NCBI GenBank assembly: GCA_041946825.1
Contig: JBHGBD010000005.1
Coordinates: 219,847 to 283,846 of the forward strand
DNA: 64,000 nucleotides
Direction: 5' to 3'
Source: CAZTHM01 sp041946825
GTDB taxonomy: Bacteria > Acidobacteriota > Terriglobia > UBA7540
Shown piece after piece: positions 22,347-30,753 of this stretch. The notes under the pieces were generated by a model that saw only the letters and a program-made list of their open reading frames with translations, was not told the DNA's origin and searched no databases. Position 1 is the first letter of the stretch. Each line of letters begins with the position of its first letter. The position numbers were made by a program, and so were the translations under genes.

Positions 22347-25300
22347 ATGGCAAAAGTAAAAGATTACTGGCAGGGCGATCTGACGGCAACGCTCAACCGC
22401 ATGATGAGCTGGATGCTCTCGCGGCTGAATGCCAATGTTTCACCGTTTGCCGGCAACGCCGTTCCGACGCCGACCGAGCCCGCGCTGGTCGAGGGAACCA
22501 TCCGGGCGGTTCTGGGGGATTTCTCGCGCCTCGCGCAGGATTCGTGTCCCAACATCGTGCTCGATCCGGTGGCCGGCGTGCCACTCGACGATCAGGCGGG
22601 CCCCGACGGCTTCCCCATCAACTACTCGCCCACACCGCTGCCCTCGGGCAATCTCTTTGTTAACGCGCTCCCCCACGCGGCGCCCGGAGAGGTGGCCGGG
22701 CGGGTTTTGAACCTCCCGCAACCCGCCACCGCCTATCGCGTGGACGTCTATTCCTGGACGGACGTTTTCTATTACCAGGGCTCTTCCTCCATCGCCGACG
22801 ACGGCACCTGGCAAGTCGCGGAAGTCGAGCCGGGATTGGTCGTGGCGTTTCTCCTCCCCGCCACCGTGCCGCAACCGTCGCTGGGTTCGTGGACGACCGC
22901 GGTCGAGGGCTGGGTCGCGCATTCGAATCTCGGGGTGGGGGCAAAGCTCCGCGACTACTTCGTGCGGGTATTCTCCAAAACCGACATTGAATATATCCAG
23001 GAAGATAATATCCCGTTGATGGTTCAGGACTCGATGCATGCCCGCTTCGGCGCCAGCCGCCCCATCGCCCCGGGCATCCCCACCGCGCACGTGATTTACA
23101 GCGATCCGGTTCTGGGTGAGGTCGACCTTTACTCGACTCTTCAAAACCTGTCGGTCTATTCCGACCTTCCGCGCTCCATCGAAGTTCCCTCCACCGACCC
23201 GGACTACGCCGGCCCCACCTTGATGACACGCTCGAATGCGGCCTTCATCCAGAACCGGTGCTGGATCTACGACGCGGCCCTGGCCATCATTGTGTTTTCC
23301 GTGGCGGGGCTGTGGGATCTCGCCGCGCGAATTGTGACGCGGCTCAACGCGCTGCGCGACGCGCCCGGATACCTTCCCTCGATCGTCCTCGAAAGCGCCG
23401 AAGACGGTTTGAGTTCGCGTTGGGCGATCGAGAGCGGCGCCGGCAGTGTGGACAACCTGTTCGACCCGACCGAACCCCCCGACGGCTCAAAAGTGATCGC
23501 TTTCGTTGCCTCGACCGCGCCGGCCACGTGGCGCTACACCGGCGGGGGCCTGCCCGACGCCGCTGACTCCATCCTCAGTTGGCGGTACAAAACCAGTTCT
23601 CCCCACAAGTTTGTCGCCGGGGTGACAAGCTCGGTCGGCAGGGTAACCAGCGTCGAGTTCATTTCCTCAGGCGTGGCGGGCTACGACCCGGCGGCGAAGA
23701 AGATCACCGTGGTCCTGACCTGGGTCGCGGACCAGTGGCGGACTGTTAACTACAATCTGAATACGCTCATCAACGAGGCGGTGCCAGGCGAGGCATTGCT
23801 GTCTATCGCCTCCTTCGAGGCCGTCGTCCTGGAAGCAGGCGAGTTGCGGCTCGACAATCTCTCGGCGGGCGCGCCACAGCCGGAGGGCTCGCTGGGCTTT
23901 TCCTACGACGTCTACAACGGCCAGGTTGACCAGGCCTATATTCGCAACGGCGCGATGGCCTGGGTCGCGTACGCCTACGGAATCTATATCGAGCGCACCG
24001 GAGACTTTGCGCGCGCCGCCCTGGGCCTCCAGAGCATGTTGAATTACCTCTTCTCCCAGCAATCCGCCGCGACGGACGCCCGTCAACACCTCATCACGCT
24101 CGGCTGGGGGAGGTACGAGGATCCCGGCTACCAATACATTCCCGGCCAGCTCACCGCGGTTTCGACCGAGCACAACATCGACTGTTACTTCGCCTTCGAC
24201 AAAGCCACGCGCGTGCTGCCGACGGCGGCGCAGAACCTCTTCGATGGTGGGAGCATCACCGCTGCGCAGCTCGCCACGTTGCGCGCCACGGCGGCAACGG
24301 CCGGGACAAAAGCGGAGGAAGTCCGTGCCGCCATCCTCAACCAACTCTGGATCCCCGCCGCGGGGGGCGTGAAAGGCCACTTCGCCCAGGGCGCGTCGAG
24401 TTCCGGCCTGGATGCGGCTTATGCCCTCGATGCCTCGGGCGCCTGGGCCGCGATGTTCGCGCACGAAGCCGGGGACGACGCGAAGGCCGTGGAATGCCTG
24501 CAGTTCATCTTCGAGACGTTCCTGCTGGCGAATCAGCAAATTGTGAAATCTTTACAACCTGAGGATTACAACCAGGCGTACGAGCAGCTCACGCCCTTCG
24601 ACGGCTTCAAGCCTTACGCGGACTCCGAGGGCGGATACTCCGGCTCCCCCGACACGGTTTGGGCCGAAGGCACCTGGGGCGCGCTCGCGGCGCTCCTGCG
24701 CCTGAGCGCGAACTCGAATGTGATTGCGTACTTCGCAGCCGAATACCCGGGCGGGCTTGAGGCCCTCCTCGCTCGCATGGTCCAGAGCATGAAGATTGTC
24801 AGTTCCACGACCGGGGACTACGGCCTGCTTTCGGTCTCGCATGCGGCGCGGGCGCTTCCCTGGGAATTCGCTGTCCGCAAGGGATACTCTTCGACAGCCT
24901 GGTTCTGGCTGACCGCCACGCGCAACGACGTGCTCTTCAGCCTGCAATCGTCGCCGCTGGAAGGCCGCCCGCTCCTCAAAACGCCACGCGGCGTGCAGCA
25001 GTCGGTAAGGCAACTCGAAGGTCAGGCTTCGATCGGGGCGCTGGAACTCGAGGCGGTTGATCACGGAGGGTACGTCACGGCGCTCGCGAGCGGCGGAAAG
25101 CTGGAGGGCCGCGAAGTCGCGCTCAAGGTCGGCTATCCAGGCATGGCATCGTCCGATTTCGTCACCCTGGCCACGCAGGAGATTGAGTCGGTCGTCCCGC
25201 TTCCGGACCTGACGGGTTACGTTTTCGAGTGCCGCGATCTGAAGCGCAGCGCCAAAACCAAGATCTTCAGGCGCGGCGACGACGGTTATCCAATCTCGAA

Positions 25301-26315
25301 CGACCACCCGAGAACGTTGATCGCCAATCCTATCGACGTCGCGCTGGTGGTCCTTCAAAACGAGCTCGGGCTGGGCCAGGCTCCGGCCCTTCCGGAGTCG
25401 GCATGGAGGCTCTACGACCCGGAGATGTGGGACGCCGCGAACGCGGCCAACCCCACCCTGATTCGCCCGAATCCAGCGCTTGATGTCGAGGAGTTTCTTA
25501 ATTATCGGAACGGCATTTTTGCCGGCTATCTCTTCGAATTCACCTTCACGCAACCGGTCGAGGCCAAGCAGTTCCTGGAATACGAAATCTTCCGCGCGCT
25601 GGGAGGGTATCTGCTGGTACTGGCCGACGGGCGGCTATCCCCGCGCTTTTTCCTCCCACCATCGTCTTTCGCGAACCTGTTCACGTTCACCGAGTGGAAC
25701 ATCACGGTGCTGCCCCGCATCGAACGTCATCCCATCATCAACCAGGTCAGCTTTCGCATGGACTACGACGGCGACAAGTTTCTGACCGAACTGCTGTTCT
25801 TTGACGCGCCCTCGCTCCAGCAGTTCGGACTCGCCGGACAGCACACGATCGAATCGAAGGGGCTGAAACTGAATCGCAGCGGGGCGTCGCTCGCGGCGTT
25901 GACGGCAACACGCATTTTCCGCCGCTACTCAGGTATCGATCCCGTCAGTGGCGCTCGCGCCGGCGGCACACCGACGCTGACCGTGCAGAGCCACTTTATG
26001 ACACTGAAAGTTGAAGTGGGAGACCTGGTCTTTCTCTCGCACCCGCTTCTGCCCAACTTCGCGAGTGGCGTACGGGGAGTTTTCAACCGCGTCTTCGAGG
26101 TTGTCGAGAAGCAGCCGAATTATTCCGAGGGGACGATGACCTTCCAACTTCTCGACATCGGGTGGGTGAGCGCCAAGCGACTTTCGAGCGTTGCTCCAAA
26201 CGGAACGCCCGCCTATCTCTCGGCCTCGAGCGCCGAGCGCGCGCAGTACATGTTTGTGAGTGCCGAAGCGACGAGAACGTATTCGAACGGGGACTCGGGG
26301 AAAACGGTGTTTTGA
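22347..26315 (+). CDS. Giant tail-tip protein with glycosidase-like central domain
   Basis: 1322 residues. Residues about 300-350 and 515-860 look like an (alpha/alpha) barrel of the glycosidase/epimerase type: AYIRNGAMAWVAYAYGIYIERTG, STEHNIDCYFAFDKATR, TYALDASG-like SGAWAAMFAHEAG and a TVWAEGTWGALAALLRL helix with an acidic residue after Trp. Residues about 355-505 form an inserted beta-sandwich (WAIESGAGSVDNLF to LRLDNLSAG) like a carbohydrate-binding jelly roll. From about 885 on, it is a phage tail-hub/minor-tail region (GALELEAVDHGGYVTAL, YVFECRDLKRS, VEVGDLVFLSHPLL). This would be a surface-polymer-degrading tail tip. Domain calls are from sequence pattern; catalytic residues not certain. 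No repeat insert despite its length. Confidence 0.65.
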   Translation: MAKVKDYWQGDLTATLNRMMSWMLSRLNANVSPFAGNAVPTPTEPALVEGTIRAVLGDFSRLAQDSCPNIVLDPVAGVPLDDQAGPDGFPINYSPTPLPSGNLFVNALPHAAPGEVAGRVLNLPQPATAYRVDVYSWTDVFYYQGSSSIADDGTWQVAEVEPGLVVAFLLPATVPQPSLGSWTTAVEGWVAHSNLGVGAKLRDYFVRVFSKTDIEYIQEDNIPLMVQDSMHARFGASRPIAPGIPTAHVIYSDPVLGEVDLYSTLQNLSVYSDLPRSIEVPSTDPDYAGPTLMTRSNAAFIQNRCWIYDAALAIIVFSVAGLWDLAARIVTRLNALRDAPGYLPSIVLESAEDGLSSRWAIESGAGSVDNLFDPTEPPDGSKVIAFVASTAPATWRYTGGGLPDAADSILSWRYKTSSPHKFVAGVTSSVGRVTSVEFISSGVAGYDPAAKKITVVLTWVADQWRTVNYNLNTLINEAVPGEALLSIASFEAVVLEAGELRLDNLSAGAPQPEGSLGFSYDVYNGQVDQAYIRNGAMAWVAYAYGIYIERTGDFARAALGLQSMLNYLFSQQSAATDARQHLITLGWGRYEDPGYQYIPGQLTAVSTEHNIDCYFAFDKATRVLPTAAQNLFDGGSITAAQLATLRATAATAGTKAEEVRAAILNQLWIPAAGGVKGHFAQGASSSGLDAAYALDASGAWAAMFAHEAGDDAKAVECLQFIFETFLLANQQIVKSLQPEDYNQAYEQLTPFDGFKPYADSEGGYSGSPDTVWAEGTWGALAALLRLSANSNVIAYFAAEYPGGLEALLARMVQSMKIVSSTTGDYGLLSVSHAARALPWEFAVRKGYSSTAWFWLTATRNDVLFSLQSSPLEGRPLLKTPRGVQQSVRQLEGQASIGALELEAVDHGGYVTALASGGKLEGREVALKVGYPGMASSDFVTLATQEIESVVPLPDLTGYVFECRDLKRSAKTKIFRRGDDGYPISNDHPRTLIANPIDVALVVLQNELGLGQAPALPESAWRLYDPEMWDAANAANPTLIRPNPALDVEEFLNYRNGIFAGYLFEFTFTQPVEAKQFLEYEIFRALGGYLLVLADGRLSPRFFLPPSSFANLFTFTEWNITVLPRIERHPIINQVSFRMDYDGDKFLTELLFFDAPSLQQFGLAGQHTIESKGLKLNRSGASLAALTATRIFRRYSGIDPVSGARAGGTPTLTVQSHFMTLKVEVGDLVFLSHPLLPNFASGVRGVFNRVFEVVEKQPNYSEGTMTFQLLDIGWVSAKRLSSVAPNGTPAYLSASSAERAQYMFVSAEATRTYSNGDSGKTVF

Positions 26316-26316
26316 T

Positions 26317-26355
26317 TCCGCGATCGCACGATCACCCGATTTTCCGAAGAAGCGA
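26317..26355. repeat. Short GATC-rich repeat after the tail-tip gene
   Basis: GCGATCGCACGATCACCCGATTTTCC, 8-bp family, only one arm clear. Confidence 0.65.
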
Positions 26356-26370
26356 TAAGGAGATAAGCCG

Positions 26371-26850
26371 ATGAGCCAACTCACATGGGCGACCGTCCCG
26401 GGAGCGGTGGACATTCCGGATTCGAACCTGGCCGCGGACCAGCCGGTGACGGATTACACGCTCACCAAGATTTCGAACAACGCCAAGTTCGCGGCGGTGC
26501 GCCCGGAGACGTTTTACGGGTGGTATCGCAACGGCGAGACCGTCTTGCTTCCGACGAGCCCCGTGGACGGCTACCACTACTCACGGTCGGAACTTGAATA
26601 CGAAGTTGCGGCGTTCTGTTCTCGGTCGCCCAGCGGGGCAACGAACGGCGCCACTACCAAGCCCGCGCGCGCCAACAGCAACAGCGGCAATGGTTCGATC
26701 TTCCTGATGGACTTCTGGGTGGAGGAAAAGAACGAGACGAATCCGGGTCTGGTGCATTGCGCGGTCCATTACTGGAACGGCTCGACGGAGGATATTACGA
26801 ATGACGGGTTTGTGAAGGTGCGGGTGATCGCGACGCGACTCTCCGGCTAA
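26371..26850 (+). CDS. Phage structural protein, unnamed
   Basis: 159 residues, beta-rich, with several Tyr/Trp/Asn clusters (FYGWYRNGETVLLP, GYHYSRSELEYEVAAF, FLMDFWVEEKNE, VHCAVHYWNG). It lies between the tail-tip protein and two fibre-like genes, so a baseplate or fibre-base role is likely. The start ATG has AAGGAG at 8-13 nt. No transmembrane or signal segment. Family not recognised. The 86-bp spacer to the next gene is mostly one hairpin repeat, so the genes are not overlapping as typical phage tail modules often are. Confidence 0.5.
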   Translation: MSQLTWATVPGAVDIPDSNLAADQPVTDYTLTKISNNAKFAAVRPETFYGWYRNGETVLLPTSPVDGYHYSRSELEYEVAAFCSRSPSGATNGATTKPARANSNSGNGSIFLMDFWVEEKNETNPGLVHCAVHYWNGSTEDITNDGFVKVRVIATRLSG

Positions 26851-26855
26851 ACAGC

Positions 26856-26929
26856 CGGGATTCGGGATTGGGGTTTCGGGGTTGGAGGACAATTCCCGAG
26901 CCCCGAATTCCGAATCCCGAATTCCGAGG
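26856..26929. repeat. GATTCGGG / CCCGAATTC heptamer hairpin
   Basis: GGGATTC GGGATTG GGGTTTC GGGGTTG on the left; CCCCGAATTCCGAATCCCGAATTCCG on the right. It fills the spacer. Confidence 0.9.
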
Positions 26930-26935
26930 TTTGAC

Positions 26936-27595
26936 ATGGCCATTGTCAGAACAGTGCTTCCTAGAAAAGGCATTATCCAGCCACGACACGGCGACAACTA
27001 CGAAGCCGACCTGGACACGAACTGGGCGTTAATCGATTCGCTGGTGCAGGACAGCGCCGACGTGCAAGCCGCCGTCACCGCCGCGGGAAGCGTCGAGACC
27101 TGGCTGCAAGACTGCGGCCTGAGCGGCGTCGTCACCGGATTCACGCTGGCGACGTCGGCGACGCTGATTCCGGGGTTGTCCGGCGGCGTCCTCTATGCGC
27201 AGGGCAAGCGGCACGCGCCGGCCTCCCCCGCGCCCGGCGCCGCGCCGGCCAATTCCACCAGCTATCTCTGGTACAACGCCGCGAGCGGCTTCTACTACAA
27301 CCTGACCGGGCTACGCGGCGCGAGTGGTGACGCTTTGATTGGGAGAGTTACCACCAACAGCGCGGCCGTGACGGCGGTCCAGCAAGCGACGAAGCTCTTC
27401 GCTTTCATCGAGCTTGCCCCCGGAGCGCCCGGAAACTTTACCGTCGAGCATCTGCTGGGGCGCGCGCCGAAAGGCGTGCTGACCCTGATGACCTCCGGCG
27501 GGGCCATCTGGTTCCAGACGACCGCGTGGGATGACACCAATCTCTATTTAGTGAGTTCAGGAGCAGGAGTGACAGGGAGGGTGCAGATATGGTGA
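26936..27595 (+). CDS. Tail-fibre-associated protein
   Basis: 219 residues. Starts MAIVRTVLPRKGIIQPRHGDNYEADLDTNWALIDSLV, a pattern found at the head of phage fibre or fibre-base proteins, followed by Ala/Gly/Thr-rich strands (SGVVTGFTLATSATLIPGLSGGVLYAQGKR, NSTSYLWYNAASGFYYNLTG) that resemble the fibre-shaft carbohydrate-binding fold. Its end overlaps the last fibre gene by 7 nt. The HGDNYEADLDTNW segment probably anchors it to the tail. Role inferred from these features and position. Confidence 0.55.
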   Translation: MAIVRTVLPRKGIIQPRHGDNYEADLDTNWALIDSLVQDSADVQAAVTAAGSVETWLQDCGLSGVVTGFTLATSATLIPGLSGGVLYAQGKRHAPASPAPGAAPANSTSYLWYNAASGFYYNLTGLRGASGDALIGRVTTNSAAVTAVQQATKLFAFIELAPGAPGNFTVEHLLGRAPKGVLTLMTSGGAIWFQTTAWDDTNLYLVSSGAGVTGRVQIW

Positions 27596-29481
27596 AGAAG
27601 GCAGGATTCAGGATTCAGGTTTCAGGATTCACGAGTCTAATTTTCGCGCTTCTTCTCGTCACTTGCCACTCGTCACTTGTCACTGCATTTGGCCAGAGCC
27701 AGCCCCAGCGCTGGGCGAACGTGAACAACATCCGCTTTGCCGACCAGTTTCCCGGCTCCAACGGGCCCGCCAAAATCGACGCCGCGCTCGCGGATATCGG
27801 CGCGGGCCCTGGCACGCTCATCATTCCGCCCGGCGTAAGCGCCGGCAACCCTTCTTTCTTCCCCAACAACGTGGGAATCCTGGATTTTCGGCAGAGCTAT
27901 GACGTCATCGGGGGTTGGGATAGGGATCCGGACCGGGCTCCACTGCTGCTTCTTGAAAACCGTTTGGGAGAGTTAACCACCAAGCCGGTCACCGGAACGG
28001 TGACGCTGACAAACGGATCGGCAGCCGTCACCGGCACAGGAACGCAGTTTATCGCGCAATTTCAAGACCGGCTGAACCGCGCCATCAAGCTCAATTCCGA
28101 TCCCGAGAGTGCCTGGGGACGAGTGGTGAACGTCCAAAGCGATACCCAGATGACGCTGGCATCCGGCTATACGGGGACGGGAGGATCGGGCCCAGCCTCC
28201 TATTTCATCACCCAGCTCGGTCTGGTCATTAACAATCTTCTGGAGGGTGGGAATCCATCCGAAGGTCACGGCGAGGGTGTGGGGCTGACCTCGATTGGCT
28301 GGCGCAAGAGCGGGACGCGCGGGGTGTTCGGCGCCAATTTCAATGTGGGTTACTACACCCGCGCTCCCTTGGCCCCAGCAGTGGGATTGGAACTCGATCT
28401 CAGCAACTACACGGCGGACCACGACGCGCTTGGCGTGGATCACAACGAGGCCTTGCGCATCGTGAGTGCCGGGCTCAAGCGAGCCGCGGTGGGCACTCGG
28501 ATAATGAAGATTTTCGACGGTGGAGAGTTCGTCCGCGGACTCTGGATCGACAACAGCTATACCGAACACGGAATACACGTCCAGGGGCCCTCCAACCACC
28601 TCTACCTCGTTCCAACCGCCGACAACGGCAACCCGATGCTGGTGGGAAGGAATGCTGCGGATGCTGCGTCTAAGTGGGCCATAAATAACGACGGCAGTTC
28701 GCAATTCAATACCCTCACCGCCGGACCTGCCTCCGCGAGCTTCGGTTCACTTTTGCGGGGATATATCGACGCCGCCGGCAACCGCGCCGGGATTCTCAAT
28801 CCCACCGCCGGCCAGGTATCCGGTTTTGCCGGCGTGAACCAGAGCAGTGGCGCGACCGACCAGGTGGGGGTTACCGGGCTCTCCGCCGCCGAGCATCCGT
28901 CCGGGACAAAGAATTATGTCGCCGGCGTCGACGGGGAAGCCTTCCACGAAGCCGCCGGGACGGTCAGCTTGCTTACCGGCGTTGGAGGATATGCGAGTGC
29001 CTCGGCCGGCGCCGGCGCCGTGACGAAAATGGCGTCCCTCTATGCCTGGCAGAACACGCGAGATAGCGGCACCGTCACCGACAACTACGGCCTTTACGTG
29101 GATCCGCAGACCGCGGGAACCAATAATTACGCCGTCTATACCGCCGGAACGACACCCTCACGGTTCGGCGGGGCCATCTCATCGGGCTTGAACGCGGTGA
29201 CGTTTTCGGCTACCCCGACCTTCGACGCTGCGTTGGGCAATACGCAGAAGATCACGCTGGAGGGGAACGTCACGAGCTCGACACTCTCCAATGCCGCCGC
29301 CGGCGAAGCGCTCTATTTCATCATCTGCCAGAACGGCAGCGGCAACCACACCTTCGCCTGGCCGCCGAATATGAGAGGCGGCATGACTATCGGCTCAACC
29401 GCCTCGAAATGCAGCGCGCAGTCTTTCATCTTCGACGGGACGACTGCCTATGCGCTTTCTGCTGGCATCACTAATATGTGA
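27589..29481 (+). CDS. Large fibre-like protein with repeat-encoded leader
   Basis: 630 residues. Codons 5-35 lie in a repeat (27602-27690), giving a basic start followed by SLIFALLLVTCHSSLVTAFGQ, a signal-peptide-like leader. The body is fibre-like: ADIGAGPGTLIIPPG (pectin-lyase-like start), VTGTVTLTNGSAAVTGTGTQF, DGSSQFNTLTAG, VTGLSAAEH, and a C-terminal NTQKITLEGNVTSSTLSNAAAGEALYF plus QNGSGNHTFAWPPN, typical of fibre-knob proteins with repeated beta elements. It is the last gene of the cassette; after it base composition drops. Probable receptor-binding protein. The leader parallels that of the 16435 gene, made of a different repeat unit. Confidence 0.65.
   Translation: MVKKAGFRIQVSGFTSLIFALLLVTCHSSLVTAFGQSQPQRWANVNNIRFADQFPGSNGPAKIDAALADIGAGPGTLIIPPGVSAGNPSFFPNNVGILDFRQSYDVIGGWDRDPDRAPLLLLENRLGELTTKPVTGTVTLTNGSAAVTGTGTQFIAQFQDRLNRAIKLNSDPESAWGRVVNVQSDTQMTLASGYTGTGGSGPASYFITQLGLVINNLLEGGNPSEGHGEGVGLTSIGWRKSGTRGVFGANFNVGYYTRAPLAPAVGLELDLSNYTADHDALGVDHNEALRIVSAGLKRAAVGTRIMKIFDGGEFVRGLWIDNSYTEHGIHVQGPSNHLYLVPTADNGNPMLVGRNAADAASKWAINNDGSSQFNTLTAGPASASFGSLLRGYIDAAGNRAGILNPTAGQVSGFAGVNQSSGATDQVGVTGLSAAEHPSGTKNYVAGVDGEAFHEAAGTVSLLTGVGGYASASAGAGAVTKMASLYAWQNTRDSGTVTDNYGLYVDPQTAGTNNYAVYTAGTTPSRFGGAISSGLNAVTFSATPTFDAALGNTQKITLEGNVTSSTLSNAAAGEALYFIICQNGSGNHTFAWPPNMRGGMTIGSTASKCSAQSFIFDGTTAYALSAGITNM
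27602..27690. repeat. AGGATTC and GTCACTT heptamer arrays in a leader region
   Basis: AGGATTC AGGATTC AGGTTTC AGGATTC, then about 25 bp later CGTCACTTGCCACTCGTCACTTGTCACT. Both at 7-bp steps in the first 35 codons. Confidence 0.85.
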
Positions 29482-29589
29482 CGGGCCTTCCGGAGGCAGA
29501 CCGGGCGCGCAATTGGGCAATGATCTGTTTCGGTTCTGGGGCTACAACCTGGACATATGCTGAGCTGAGAGGAGAATAGCAGGAATCTT

Positions 29590-29718
29590 ATGCTGGCTAA
29601 GGAATTAGATAGAAGTGTTATGTACGAGGTGGTCAGACATGTGAAGAGAGATTTTGCCTCAGATTCGAGCATTCCTCTTGACAGACAGACCTGTGGTATG
29701 ATTAATGCAACGAATTGA
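29590..29718 (+). CDS. Possible 42-residue small protein
   Basis: An ATG at 29590 with AGCAGGA upstream opens a 42-codon frame (MLAKELDRSVMYEVVRHVKRDF at the start, ending CGMINATN) in the low-G+C region after the phage cassette. Composition is protein-like (charged helix), but it overlaps the alternative start (29705) of the next gene and no homologue is recognised. It could equally be non-coding leader. Confidence 0.25.
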   Translation: MLAKELDRSVMYEVVRHVKRDFASDSSIPLDRQTCGMINATN

Positions 29719-29764
29719 GCAAGCGAGGAAGGCTGGACTGCCGACTCGGGGACGGACGTGGAGT

Positions 29765-29983
29765 ATGTTTGACAAAGAGCTGAACTTCTTCATAAAGAAC
29801 CAGGACCAGCTGGTGAAAGAACATCCTGGAAAGGCGCTAGTGATTAAGGGCGACGACATCTTGGGTGTCTATGACTCGCCTTTGGAAGCCTACGTCGAAA
29901 TGCAACGCAAGCACGAGGTTGGACGTGTCATGATTCAGGTCTGCACCCCCGGCCCCGAAGCGTACACGGTTACCATCAACTAG
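29765..29983 (+). CDS. DUF5678-like small protein
   Basis: 72 residues from ATG 29765 (the frame is open to 29705). Pattern: EHPGKALVIKGDDILGVYDSPLEAYVEMQRKHEVGRVMIQV, a strand-turn-strand plus helix like DUF5678 (K-x-V-x-I-x-G-x-x-V/L-x-x-x-D-x-x-x-A). Its function is unknown in general. The stop is 1 bp from the next ATG, so the two genes form an operon with the aspartic protease. Base composition is clearly lower in G+C than the surroundings, pointing to acquisition. Whether it is a substrate, inhibitor or partner of the protease cannot be told. Confidence 0.6.
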   Translation: MFDKELNFFIKNQDQLVKEHPGKALVIKGDDILGVYDSPLEAYVEMQRKHEVGRVMIQVCTPGPEAYTVTIN

Positions 29984-29984
29984 A

Positions 29985-30584
29985 ATGGGGTCCACTCCTA
30001 AACGACCCTCGAAACTGGAACTGTACCGGGCTTTCACTATCAAGCATTCCAGTCTTGTCAACCGAATCGTTACAGAAGTCAAGTTAACGGTTGCGTACGA
30101 CCCGACCGCTCCCCCGATTCCACCGCCCACCCTTCACCCCACGAGTGCACTCTGGGACACTGGCGCAACACGGAGTTGCATCACGCAGTCTGTCGCGAAT
30201 AGGCTTGGCTTGACTCCAATCGGGACTGGAATGGTCACCCATGCTGGCGGCTCGGAGTCCAAGAACACTTATCTGGTGAACGTGTATCTGCCAAACGGGG
30301 TAGCGATTGCCGGTCTCGTAGTGTCAGAATTCAACGAAACGGCTCAATTTGGAGTGATCATCGGCATGGATGTCATTGCGCAGGGCGATTTCTCGATTAC
30401 CAATTTCAATAACCAAACATGGGCTTCGTTTCGGATCCCTTCAATCCAAGGGATAGATTATGTTCAGCAAGCCAACAAGATTAGATTTGCGGGTGTAGGG
30501 AGGAACGAACCTTGTCCTTGCGGCAAGAGGGATGCAAACGGCAAACCCATGAAATTCAAGAGATGCCACGGTCTTTCCGCGTAG
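29985..30584 (+). CDS. Retropepsin-like aspartic protease with C-terminal SEC-C motif
   Basis: 199 residues. The catalytic Asp-Thr-Gly is in SALWDTGATRSCI (about residues 50-62), followed by AFT-type substrate-flap region (VTHAGGSESKNTYLVNVYLPNG) and the hydrophobic-hydrophobic-Gly motif FGVIIGMDVI, which together define clan AA retroviral-type proteases acting as dimers. The C-terminus GRNEPCPCGK...KFKRCHG is a SEC-C zinc motif, known from SecA and from many DNA- or ribosome-associated proteins. The fusion suggests a zinc-guided protease. Lower G+C than neighbours. Start ATG 1 bp after the previous stop. Protease identity is well supported; the target is unknown. Confidence 0.8.
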   Translation: MGSTPKRPSKLELYRAFTIKHSSLVNRIVTEVKLTVAYDPTAPPIPPPTLHPTSALWDTGATRSCITQSVANRLGLTPIGTGMVTHAGGSESKNTYLVNVYLPNGVAIAGLVVSEFNETAQFGVIIGMDVIAQGDFSITNFNNQTWASFRIPSIQGIDYVQQANKIRFAGVGRNEPCPCGKRDANGKPMKFKRCHGLSA

Positions 30585-30753
30585 ACCAATGCACCGGGCT
30601 CCCCTGCGAGCTATTACTCGTCTTCTTCTGTTGTGTGGCTGCTATGAGATGGTTTGCCAGACTGCAAAGGGTCCCTAAAAGGACGGTGATCCGTTGTTTC
30701 CGCACTCGCCCAAGCAGGCAGACAGCTCTGTGTTATATTGAGCCCTCGCGGCG

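Noticed and set aside
5372..27690. Tandem arrays considered as CRISPR
   Set aside because: Units are 7-8 bp without unique spacers of regular size, are paired as inverted arms, and no cas genes are present.
29678..29705. TTGACA with TATGAT before the DUF5678-like gene
   Set aside because: Spacer is only 13 bp to TATGAT; likely coincidental.
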